Source: JAWKHR01 sp041394725
GTDB taxonomy: Bacteria > Acidobacteriota > Vicinamibacteria > Vicinamibacterales > SCN-69-37
Length of the DNA stretch: 64,000 bases
Assembly (NCBI GenBank): GCA_041394725.1
Contig: JAWKHR010000008.1
Coordinates: 62,001-126,000 of the forward strand
Reading direction: 5' to 3'
This document shows, in pieces, positions 17,962 to 25,624 of the stretch. Under the pieces are notes generated by a model. The model was not told where the DNA came from and ran no database searches. It was given only the letters and a program-made list of their open reading frames with translations. Both the position numbers and the translations under genes were made by a program. Within the stretch, counting starts at the first letter, position 1. Every line of letters starts with the position of its first letter.

Positions 17962-19359
17962 ATGACCCCGATTTCGCTTCCCGAGCGCAGCCAGAGCACG
18001 CTGGCCGAGTCGCTCACGCCGCGGGAGATCGTCGCCGAGCTCGACAAGTACGTCGTCGGGCAGGCGAAGGCGAAGCGCGCCGTCGCGATCGCGCTGCGCA
18101 ACCGGTACCGGCGGCAGCGGCTCTCGCCCGACATGGCCGAGGAGGTCGCGCCGAAGAACATCCTGATGATCGGCCCGACGGGCGTCGGCAAGACCGAGAT
18201 CGCGCGTCGCCTGGCGAAGCTGGCGCAGTCGCCGTTCGTCAAGGTCGAGGCGTCGAAGTTCACCGAGGTCGGCTACGTCGGCCGCGACGTGGAGTCGATG
18301 GTCCGCGATCTCGTGGAGATCGCGGTGACGATGGTCCGTGAGGAGCGGGAGGCGGAGGTCCGCGACAAGGCACGGCAGGCGGCCGAGGAGCGCGTCCTCG
18401 ACCTGCTGCTGCCGCCGCCGCCCTCGCCGAGCGGTTTCGGCGAGGCCTCGACCGAGGCGCAGATGGCACGCGACCATGCGTCGGCGACGCGCGAGAAGCT
18501 GCGCGAGCAGCTCCGTGCCGGGCGGCTCGACACCAAGACGGTCGAGGTGGACGTCCGCGACCGGAGCGTGCCGTCGCTCGAGATCATCCAGGGCTCGTCG
18601 GTCGAGGAGATCGGCCTGAACCTGCGCGACATGATGCCCGGCTTCTTCCAGGGCAAGACGCGGCGCCGGAAGCTGCCCGTGCCCGAGGCGCTCGAGCAGC
18701 TCGCGCAGGAGGAGGCGCAGAAGCTGATCGACATGGAGAGCGTCTCGCGGGCCGCGGTCTCGCGGGTGGAGGAGGGCGGCATCATCTTCGTGGACGAGAT
18801 CGACAAGATCTGCGGACGCGAGGGCAGCCAGGGGCCGGACGTCAGCCGAGAGGGCGTGCAGCGCGACATCCTGCCGATCGTCGAGGGCACGACCGTCAAC
18901 ACGAAGCACGGGATGGTCCGGACGGACCACATCCTGTTCATCGCCGCCGGCGCCTTCCACGTCTCGAAGCCGTCGGACCTGATTCCCGAGCTCCAGGGGC
19001 GGTTTCCGATTCGCGTCGAGCTCGAGGCGCTCGGGCGCGACGAGTTCGTGCGCATCCTCACCGAGCCGCAGGGGGCGCTGATCAAGCAGTACACGGCGCT
19101 CCTCGAGACCGAGCAGGTGCGGCTGGTCTTCTCGCCCGAGGCGATTGAGCGGCTGGCCGAGCTGGCGACGCTGGTCAACGAGCGCACGGAGAACATCGGC
19201 GCGCGCCGGCTGCACACGGTCATGGAGCGCCTGCTGGACGAGGTCTCGTTCCACGCGCCGGAGCTGGGCGGCCAGGAGATCCGCATCGACGCGGGCTACG
19301 TGGACCGCATGCTGGCGGACATCGCGAGGAGCGACGACCTGTCGCGCTACATCCTGTGA
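17962..19359 (+). CDS. hslU: ATP-dependent protease ATPase subunit HslU
   Basis: AAA+ unfoldase that feeds substrates to HslV. The 465 residues show Walker A GPTGVGKT (71-78), the pore motif GYVGRDVES, an intermediate (I) domain from about 115 to 240, Walker B IIFVDEIDKI, and sensor-2 region ARRLHTVMERLLDE. The C-terminus ends DLSRYIL, matching the usual tail that docks into HslV. The length is near the usual 440-460. The stop codon overlaps the next gene's GTG (GTGA). Confidence 0.96.
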   Translation: MTPISLPERSQSTLAESLTPREIVAELDKYVVGQAKAKRAVAIALRNRYRRQRLSPDMAEEVAPKNILMIGPTGVGKTEIARRLAKLAQSPFVKVEASKFTEVGYVGRDVESMVRDLVEIAVTMVREEREAEVRDKARQAAEERVLDLLLPPPPSPSGFGEASTEAQMARDHASATREKLREQLRAGRLDTKTVEVDVRDRSVPSLEIIQGSSVEEIGLNLRDMMPGFFQGKTRRRKLPVPEALEQLAQEEAQKLIDMESVSRAAVSRVEEGGIIFVDEIDKICGREGSQGPDVSREGVQRDILPIVEGTTVNTKHGMVRTDHILFIAAGAFHVSKPSDLIPELQGRFPIRVELEALGRDEFVRILTEPQGALIKQYTALLETEQVRLVFSPEAIERLAELATLVNERTENIGARRLHTVMERLLDEVSFHAPELGGQEIRIDAGYVDRMLADIARSDDLSRYIL

Positions 19360-20495
19360 TCGGGCGTCCGCGGTCCGGCCCGGTGCTGGGCGTGCTCGTG
19401 CTGCTCGCCTGGCCGCTGGCCGGGTGCGGCAAGAAGGGGCCGCCGCTGCCGCCGCTGCGGCCCGTGCCCGCGCGCATCGCGACGGTGGAGGCGCGCGTGG
19501 CCGACGGCCGCGTGACGCTCGCCTTCACGGTGCCCGACCGGAACGCCGACGGCACCACCCCGGCGGCCCTCGCACGCATCGAGATCTACCGCGTCGGCAT
19601 CGCCGACGAGGACGTCACGACGCCGGCGGGCCAGGTCGTCCAGCCGGGCCAGCTGCGGGGCACGATCGACGTCCGGCCGGCCGAGGGGGCGACGCCGCCG
19701 GCGACGCCACCGGCGACCCCGCCCCCGGCCGGCGCGCCGGCGCGGCCTGCGGGGAGTGCGGCCCCCATGCCCTCGCCGCGGCCGGGTGATCCGGCGACGT
19801 TCAGCGAGTCGATGGCGCCACCCGACGGGACGCCGGCGCCCTTCGCCTGGCGCTACGTCGTGGTCGGCGTCACGGGCCGCGACCGCCGGGGCCAGGCGTC
19901 GCCCGTCGTCACCGTGCCGATCGGCGGCGCGCCCGCTGCGCCGGAGGACCTCTCGCTCTCGCACGACGCGCAGGCGTGGCGGCTCACGTGGACGGCGGTC
20001 GAGGGCCGCGTCTACGACGTGTACGACGTCACCGCGGGGGAGACGCCGCCGGCGCGGCTGACCGGCACCGCCGTGGCGGGCGGGACGTTCTCGACGCCGG
20101 TTCAGTTCGGACAGCGGCGGTGCTTCGTGGTGCGGGCCACGGCCCGGACGGGCCCCGTCTCGATCGAGAGCCCGCCGACGGCCGCGGCCTGCGCGACGGC
20201 CGAGGACCGCTTTCCGCCCGCGGCACCCGACCGGCTCATCGCGACCGTCGACGGCGGCGTGGTGTCGCTCGACTGGACCGCGGTGGCGGCGCCGGATCTC
20301 GCCGGCTACCTCGTGCTGCGCGCGGCGGGCGTCGGCGAGACGCTGCGCCCGCTCACGACGGCGCTCGTCACCGGCACGACCTTCAAAGATCCGACCGTGA
20401 CCCCCGGGGTCGCATACACTTACGCCGTCGTCGCGGTGGACCGCGCCTCGAACCAGAGCGCGCCGTCGCCGCGGCAGACGATCACGGTGCGGTGA
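19356..20495 (+). CDS. Putative lipoprotein with C-terminal fibronectin type III-like domain
   Basis: The 379-residue product has a lipoprotein signal peptide with lipobox LAGC followed by GKKGPPLPPLRP, a basic/proline opening like that of small LptM/LppL-type lipoproteins. The middle is Pro/Ala-rich (about 115-150). Two beta-sandwich-like repeats follow (about 185-285 and 290-379); the second has the fibronectin III pattern (LDWTAVAAPDLAGYLVLRA, YAVVAVDRASNQS). It is translationally coupled to hslU. Probable envelope protein, function unknown. Confidence 0.75.
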   Translation: MIGRPRSGPVLGVLVLLAWPLAGCGKKGPPLPPLRPVPARIATVEARVADGRVTLAFTVPDRNADGTTPAALARIEIYRVGIADEDVTTPAGQVVQPGQLRGTIDVRPAEGATPPATPPATPPPAGAPARPAGSAAPMPSPRPGDPATFSESMAPPDGTPAPFAWRYVVVGVTGRDRRGQASPVVTVPIGGAPAAPEDLSLSHDAQAWRLTWTAVEGRVYDVYDVTAGETPPARLTGTAVAGGTFSTPVQFGQRRCFVVRATARTGPVSIESPPTAAACATAEDRFPPAAPDRLIATVDGGVVSLDWTAVAAPDLAGYLVLRAAGVGETLRPLTTALVTGTTFKDPTVTPGVAYTYAVVAVDRASNQSAPSPRQTITVR

Positions 20496-20498
20496 GGG

Positions 20499-21263
20499 AT
20501 GCTGAGACTCTATCGAATCCGACATGAGGGCGTGCCGCGTTACGCGGCGGAGCGCGAGGGCCGGTGGCGCCTGGTCGAGGGCGACATCTTCGGGACGTAC
20601 ACGGAGGGCGCGGAGATTGCGTCGGAGGGGCTGGAGCTGTTCGCGCCGGTCTCGCCGTCGAAGATCGTCTGCGTCGGGCTGAACTACAAGGATCACGCGG
20701 CCGAGCAGAAGAAGGCGCTGCCCGAGGAGCCGCTGCTCTTCATCAAGCCGTCGACGGCGGTGATCGGGCCCGGCCAGCCCATCGCGGTGCCGGCGTGGGC
20801 GGGCCGCGTGGATCACGAGGCCGAGCTCGGCCTGGTCATCGGGAAGCCGACGTTCCGGGTGAAGGCGCAGCAGGCCGCCGAGCACATCCTCGGCCTGATC
20901 GCGGTCAACGACGTCACGGCACGCGACCTGCAGAACAAGGACGGGCAGTACACGCGCTGCAAGGGGTTCGACACGTTCGCGCCGATCGGCCCGGGCATCG
21001 CGGTCGGGCTCGACGGCCGCGACCTGCAGGTGCGCGGCTACGTCAACGGCGATCTCCGCCAGGACTCGCGGTCGCGCGAACTCATCTTCACGATTCCGGA
21101 CCTCGTGGAGTTCATTTCGTCGGTGATGACGCTGCTGCCGGGCGATATCATCTCGACCGGCACGCCGTCGGGCATCGGGCCGATCCGGCCCGGCGACCAG
21201 GTCACGGTGCACGTCGAGGGCGTCGGCGCGCTGACCAACCCGGTCGTGGCGCGCGGCGACTGA
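20499..21263 (+). CDS. Fumarylacetoacetate hydrolase family protein
   Basis: Member of the metal-dependent FAH superfamily, which includes acylpyruvases, oxaloacetate decarboxylase/tautomerases and 2-hydroxyhepta-2,4-diene-1,7-dioate isomerases. The 254 residues carry VGLNYKDHAAE, metal ligands Glu107, Glu109 (DHEAELGLVIG) and Asp138 (NDVTARDLQ), and STGTPSGIGP. The exact substrate cannot be decided. The context with an aldolase and an acyl-CoA carboxylase suggests central carbon or organic-acid metabolism. Confidence 0.88.
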   Translation: MLRLYRIRHEGVPRYAAEREGRWRLVEGDIFGTYTEGAEIASEGLELFAPVSPSKIVCVGLNYKDHAAEQKKALPEEPLLFIKPSTAVIGPGQPIAVPAWAGRVDHEAELGLVIGKPTFRVKAQQAAEHILGLIAVNDVTARDLQNKDGQYTRCKGFDTFAPIGPGIAVGLDGRDLQVRGYVNGDLRQDSRSRELIFTIPDLVEFISSVMTLLPGDIISTGTPSGIGPIRPGDQVTVHVEGVGALTNPVVARGD

Positions 21264-21301
21264 CGCCCGGACGGGCGCCGGCAGGAAAGGATCCAGATCG
21301 C

Positions 21302-21955
21302 ATGAAGTTCTTCATCGACAGCGGCAACCTGAAGGAAATCGAGGCGCTGATGCCGACCGGCCTGGTCGACGGCATCACGACCAACCCGTCGCTCATGGCG
21401 AAGGAGAGCGGCGACCCGCGCGAGATCATCAAGCGGATCTGTCGCCTCGTGCAGGGTCCGGTGAGCGCCGAGGTCGTCGCGACCGAGGCGGACCGGATGA
21501 TCGCCGAGGGCCGGGAGCTGGCGGCGATCGACGAGCACGTGGTCGTCAAGATCCCCTTCACGCGCGAGGGCATCCGCGCGATCAAGGCGCTCTCGGGCGA
21601 GGGCATCCGGATCAACACGACGTTGATCTTCTCGCCGACGCAGGCGCTGCTGGCCGCCAAGGTCGGCGCCGCCTACGTCAGCCCGTTCGTCGGGCGGCTC
21701 GACGACATCGCGTCGGACGGCATGGGCCTCATCCGGCAGATCGTGGACATCTTCGACCAGTACGAGTTCCCGACCGAGGTGCTCGTGGCCTCCGTGCGGC
21801 ACCCGATGCACATCGTCGAGGCGGCGCGGATGGGCGCCGACGTCTGCACGTGCCCGGCGAAGGTGATCGACCAGTGCTTCAACCACCCGCTCACCGACAT
21901 CGGCCTCGAGAAGTTCCTGGCCGACTGGCACCAGGCGAAGGGCCAGGCGGGTTGA
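21302..21955 (+). CDS. Fructose-6-phosphate aldolase / transaldolase-like protein
   Basis: Class I aldolase-fold enzyme of the small transaldolase/FSA subfamily. The 217 residues include MKFFIDSGNLKEIEAL, DGITTNPSLMAK, the Schiff-base lysine Lys83 (VVVKIPFT) and GRLDDIASDGM. The length matches FSA/MipB proteins (214-220), not the 300-plus-residue TalB type. AGGAAAGG lies just upstream of the ATG. Whether it acts as transaldolase or as fructose-6-phosphate aldolase needs assay. Confidence 0.92.
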   Translation: MKFFIDSGNLKEIEALMPTGLVDGITTNPSLMAKESGDPREIIKRICRLVQGPVSAEVVATEADRMIAEGRELAAIDEHVVVKIPFTREGIRAIKALSGEGIRINTTLIFSPTQALLAAKVGAAYVSPFVGRLDDIASDGMGLIRQIVDIFDQYEFPTEVLVASVRHPMHIVEAARMGADVCTCPAKVIDQCFNHPLTDIGLEKFLADWHQAKGQAG

Positions 21956-21978
21956 TGGCGCGGCGGGGAACGCGATGA
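21955..21978 (+). other. Bridging mini-ORF, 7 codons (aldolase to pccB)
   Basis: ATG 21955 overlaps the aldolase stop codon (TGATG). It reads MARRGTR and ends at TGA 21976-21978 inside the ATGA of the pccB start. Confidence 0.4.
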
Positions 21979-23516
21979 AGGCCGGCGACCGCCTGCAGGA
22001 CCTCGAACGGCGCGCCGAGCTCGGCGGCGGCGAGGCGCGGCTCCGGCGCCAGGAAGAGGCCGGCAAGCTCACCGCGCGCCAGCGCATCGACCTGCTCTTC
22101 GACCCCGGCACGTTCGAGGAACTCGACAAGCTCGTCACGCACCGCTGCCGCGACTTCGGGATGGACGACGAGGTCATCCCGGGCGACGGCGTCGTCTCCG
22201 GCCACGGTCGGGTGGACGGGCGTCCGGTCTACGCCTTCGCGCAGGACTTCACGGTGTTCGGCGGCTCGCTGTCGGAGACCAACGCGGCGAAGATCTGCAA
22301 GGTCATGGACCTGGCCGTGAAGATGGGCGCGCCCATCGTCGGGCTGAACGACTCGGGCGGCGCGCGGATCCAGGAAGGCGTGCTCTCGCTCGGCGGCTAC
22401 GCGGACATCTTCCTCCGCAACACGATGGCGTCGGGCGTGGTGCCGCAGATCTCCGCGATCATGGGCCCGTGCGCCGGCGGCGCGGTCTACTCGCCGGCCA
22501 TCACCGACTTCAACATCATGGTCGAGGGCACGAGCTACATGTTCGTGACCGGCCCGGACGTCATCAGGACCGTCACGCACGAGGACGTCACGAAGGAGGA
22601 CCTCGGCGGCGCGATGACGCACAACGCGAAGAGCGGCGTCGCGCACTTCGCGGTGCCCGACGATCGTGAGTGCCTGCGTCTCATCCGCGAGCTGCTGGGC
22701 TACCTGCCGTCGAACAACCTCGACGACGCGCCCGCGGGCGCGGCGACCGACCCGGCGGATCGCGAGGAGGCCGCGCTCGACACGCTCGTGCCCGAGCAGC
22801 CGAACCAGCCGTACGACATCCACGACCTGATCCAGGCCGTCGTCGACGACCGTCGCTTCCTCGAGGTGCACCGCCACTTCGCGCAGAACATCATTGTCGG
22901 GTTCGCGCGGCTGGCGGGGCGGTCGGTGGGGATCGTCGCGAACCAGCCCGCCGTGCTGGCCGGGTGCCTGGACATCGACGCGTCGGTGAAGGGCGCGCGC
23001 TTCGTGCGCTTCTGCGACGCGTTCAACATCCCGCTGATCACGTTCGAGGACGTCCCCGGCTTCCTGCCGGGCGTCCGCCAGGAACACGGCGGGATCATCC
23101 GCGAGGGCGCGAAGCTGCTGTACGCGTACGCGGAGGCCACGGTGCCGAAGATCACCGTCATCACGCGCAAGGCCTACGGCGGCGCCTACTGCGTCATGGC
23201 GAGCAAGCACCTGCGCACGGACTTCAACTACGCGTGGCCGACCGCGGAGATCGCGGTGATGGGCGCCGACGGCGCGGTGAACATCCTGTACCGCCGCGAG
23301 CTCGCGGAGGCGGCGGACCCGGCGGGCGAGCGCGCCCGGCTCGTGGCGGAGTTCCGCGAGAAGCTGGCCAACCCGTTCGTCGCGGCGTCGGTCGGGTTCG
23401 TCGACGAGATCATCCAGCCGCGCACGACGCGCGCGAAGCTCATCGCCGCGCTCGCCTCGTGCGACAACAAGCGCGAGCAGCGCCCGCCGCGCCGGCACGG
23501 GAACATCCCGCTGTGA
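21975..23516 (+). CDS. pccB: Acyl-CoA carboxylase carboxyltransferase (beta) subunit, PccB-like
   Basis: Transfers the carboxyl group from carboxybiotin to an acyl-CoA, most likely propionyl-CoA. The 513 residues form two crotonase-like halves: the N-terminal one with VYAFAQDFTVFGGSLSE, GLNDSGGARIQEG and the oxyanion-hole region IMGPCAGGAVYSPA; the C-terminal one with TFEDVPGFLPGVRQEHGGII and ITRKAYGGAYCVM. First gene of a contiguous beta, biotin carboxylase, biotin carrier set. Methylmalonyl- or acetyl-CoA specificity cannot be excluded. Confidence 0.92.
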   Translation: MKAGDRLQDLERRAELGGGEARLRRQEEAGKLTARQRIDLLFDPGTFEELDKLVTHRCRDFGMDDEVIPGDGVVSGHGRVDGRPVYAFAQDFTVFGGSLSETNAAKICKVMDLAVKMGAPIVGLNDSGGARIQEGVLSLGGYADIFLRNTMASGVVPQISAIMGPCAGGAVYSPAITDFNIMVEGTSYMFVTGPDVIRTVTHEDVTKEDLGGAMTHNAKSGVAHFAVPDDRECLRLIRELLGYLPSNNLDDAPAGAATDPADREEAALDTLVPEQPNQPYDIHDLIQAVVDDRRFLEVHRHFAQNIIVGFARLAGRSVGIVANQPAVLAGCLDIDASVKGARFVRFCDAFNIPLITFEDVPGFLPGVRQEHGGIIREGAKLLYAYAEATVPKITVITRKAYGGAYCVMASKHLRTDFNYAWPTAEIAVMGADGAVNILYRRELAEAADPAGERARLVAEFREKLANPFVAASVGFVDEIIQPRTTRAKLIAALASCDNKREQRPPRRHGNIPL

Positions 23517-23545
23517 GGCGACCGGGCCCGTGTCCAGCCGCATGA
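23513..23545 (+). other. Bridging mini-ORF, 10 codons (pccB to accC)
   Basis: GTG 23513 overlaps the pccB stop codon (GTGA). It reads VRRPGPCPAA and ends at TGA 23543-23545, overlapping ATG 23542 of the biotin carboxylase. Confidence 0.4.
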
Positions 23546-25056
23546 AGGTCCTCGTCGCGAACCGCGGGGAAATCGCCGTCCGCGTCATCCGGGCGTGCCG
23601 CGAGATGGGGTTCGGCACCGTGGCCGTCTTCTCCGACTGCGACCGGTCGGCGCTCCACGTGCGGCTGGCCGACGAGGCCGTGTTCCTCGGGCCGAGCCCC
23701 GCGTCGGAGAGCTACCTGCGCATCGATCGGATCATCGACGCCGCGCGGGCGACCGGCGCGAGCCTCGTGCACCCGGGCTACGGGTTCCTCGCCGAGAACG
23801 AGGCCTTCGCGCAGGCGTGCGTGGACGCGGGCCTGACCTTCGTCGGGCCGTCGCCGGACGTGATCGCGCGGATGGGCAGCAAGACCGCGGCGCGCGAGAG
23901 CGCGATGGCGGCCGGCGTGCCGGTCGTGCCCGGCTCGGCCGCGCCCTTCGGCGAGGACGTACCCGTCGAGACGATCGCCGCCGACGCCGACCGCGTCGGC
24001 TATCCGCTGGTCGTCAAGGCCGTCGCGGGCGGCGGGGGCAAGGGCATGCGCACGGTCGCGTCGGCCGCCGAGCTGGCCGCCGCCGTGCGGACCGCCCGCT
24101 CCGAGGCCAAGTCCGCCTTCGGCGACGCGGCCATCTACCTCGAGCGACGCATCGTCAACCCGCGCCACATCGAGATCCAGCTGCTGGGCGACGCGCACGG
24201 CACCGTCCTGCCGTTCGTCGAGCGCGAGTGCTCGATCCAGCGCCGCCACCAGAAGGTCGTCGAGGAGTCGCCGTCGATCCCGCTCGACGTGGACCGGCGC
24301 CGGGCGATGGCCGAGTGCGCCGCGAAGGTGGCGCGCTCGGTGGGCTACACCAACGCCGGCACCATCGAGTTCCTCTACGACGACGCGAGCGGCGAGTTCT
24401 TCTTCCTCGAGATGAACACCCGGCTCCAGGTCGAGCACCCGGTGACCGAGATCGTCACCGGCCTGGACCTCGTCCACTGGCAGCTCCGGATCGCGCGGGG
24501 CGAGCGACTCACCATCGATCCCGCGCAGGCCCTCACGCCGCGGGGCCACGCGATCGAGTGCCGGATCTACGCCGAGGACCCCGACCGCGGCTTCATGCCG
24601 TCGCCCGGACTCGTCCGCGCGCTGTCGGTCCCCGGCGGCCCCGGCGTCCGCGACGACCGCGGCGTCGCGCCTGGCTTCGAGATTCCCGTCTTCTACGACT
24701 CGATGATCTCCAAGCTCGTCGTGTGGGGCGATTCGCGCGCCGCGGCCGTGGCCCGGCTGCGCCGCGTCATCGACGAGTACCGCGTCGTCGGCGTCCGCAC
24801 GACCGTGCCGTTCTTCCGGTGGCTCCTCGACCAGCCCGAGTTCGCCGAGGGCCGGTTCGACACGACCTACCTCGACCGGGTGCTCGCCGACCGGCGCGGC
24901 CAGCCGTTCGTCGAGCCGAACGAGACCGACCGCCGCGACGCGGCCGTCGCCGTCGCCGTCGGCGCGTGGCTCCGGGCCCACGGCGCCGCGGCCCAGCCCG
25001 TCGTGCGGCAGGGCGGGGCCTGGCGTCGCGCGGCGCGGCTGGACGGGGCGCGATGA
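23542..25056 (+). CDS. accC: Biotin carboxylase subunit of acyl-CoA carboxylase
   Basis: ATP-grasp enzyme that carboxylates biotin on the carrier protein. The 504 residues begin MKVLVANRGEIAVRVIRAC. They contain the glycine-rich ATP loop KAVAGGGGKGMR, the active-site FIEMNTR-type motif EMNTRLQVEHPVTE and a biotin carboxylase C-terminal domain. Start chosen at ATG 23542 because family members begin almost at VLxANRGEIA and because the bridging mini-ORF ends there; GTG 23530 adds four residues. It has no fused carrier domain; the carrier is the next gene. Confidence 0.93.
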   Translation: MKVLVANRGEIAVRVIRACREMGFGTVAVFSDCDRSALHVRLADEAVFLGPSPASESYLRIDRIIDAARATGASLVHPGYGFLAENEAFAQACVDAGLTFVGPSPDVIARMGSKTAARESAMAAGVPVVPGSAAPFGEDVPVETIAADADRVGYPLVVKAVAGGGGKGMRTVASAAELAAAVRTARSEAKSAFGDAAIYLERRIVNPRHIEIQLLGDAHGTVLPFVERECSIQRRHQKVVEESPSIPLDVDRRRAMAECAAKVARSVGYTNAGTIEFLYDDASGEFFFLEMNTRLQVEHPVTEIVTGLDLVHWQLRIARGERLTIDPAQALTPRGHAIECRIYAEDPDRGFMPSPGLVRALSVPGGPGVRDDRGVAPGFEIPVFYDSMISKLVVWGDSRAAAVARLRRVIDEYRVVGVRTTVPFFRWLLDQPEFAEGRFDTTYLDRVLADRRGQPFVEPNETDRRDAAVAVAVGAWLRAHGAAAQPVVRQGGAWRRAARLDGAR

Positions 25057-25076
25057 GGGTGAGGCCGCCGCGATGA
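25053..25076 (+). other. Bridging mini-ORF, 7 codons (accC to biotin carrier)
   Basis: ATG 25053 overlaps the accC stop codon (ATGA). It reads MRVRPPR and ends at TGA 25074-25076, overlapping ATG 25073. Both ends share GCGATGA, a possible partial duplication. Confidence 0.4.
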
Positions 25077-25588
25077 CCTTCGAGATCGAGATCGACGGCC
25101 AGGTGCGCCGCGTGACGGTGGAGACCGCCGGCGAGACCGGTCCGGACGGCGGCGCCTTCCGCGTCCGGGTCGACGATGAGCCGGTCACCGTCGCGGCCCG
25201 GCGGACCGACCTCGGGCTGGCGCTCGTCTTCGGCGACGGGCGTTCGGTGGACGCGGCGCTCACGCCGCGCGGCGCCGGCGGCTGGTTCGTCCAGCTTCCG
25301 CACGTCGGCCTGGACGCCGAGGTGGATGGCCGGCGGCTGGCCCAGGGCCGGCCGGGCGAGGTCGCGGCGACCGGCGCCCAGCGCATCGCGGCGCCGATGC
25401 CCGGCCGGATCGTGCGCGTGCTGGTCCAGCCCGGTGAGGCCGTCGCCGCCCGGCAGGGCCTCATCGTGATCGAGGCGATGAAGATGGAGAACGAGCTGTC
25501 GTCGCCCAGGGCGGGGACCGTCCGCGAGGTCGCGGTCTCGGAGGGCGAATCCGTCGAGGGCGGGCGCCTCCTCGTGGTCGTCGAGTAG
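25073..25588 (+). CDS. Biotin carboxyl carrier protein
   Basis: Small carrier that shuttles carboxybiotin between the two enzymes encoded upstream. The C-terminal lipoyl/biotinyl domain (about residues 100-171) has the biotinylation site Lys137 in EAMKMENEL. The N-terminal 95 residues are a beta-rich domain like the linker region of propionyl-CoA carboxylase alpha chains. Here alpha-chain functions are split into two genes. Last gene of the carboxylase operon. Confidence 0.92.
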   Translation: MTFEIEIDGQVRRVTVETAGETGPDGGAFRVRVDDEPVTVAARRTDLGLALVFGDGRSVDAALTPRGAGGWFVQLPHVGLDAEVDGRRLAQGRPGEVAATGAQRIAAPMPGRIVRVLVQPGEAVAARQGLIVIEAMKMENELSSPRAGTVREVAVSEGESVEGGRLLVVVE

Positions 25589-25612
25589 CCGGCCGCGCCG
25601 CGGCCCTGCTGG

Positions 25613-25618
25613 TAAGCT
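25613..25618 (+). promoter_or_regulatory. Candidate -10 hexamer for a leaderless tamB-like mRNA
   Basis: TAAGCT ends six bases before GTG 25625, placing the predicted start site on the start codon. There is no ribosome binding site. The same hexamer precedes the ECF sigma operon. Confidence 0.35.
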
Positions 25619-25624
25619 GAACGT

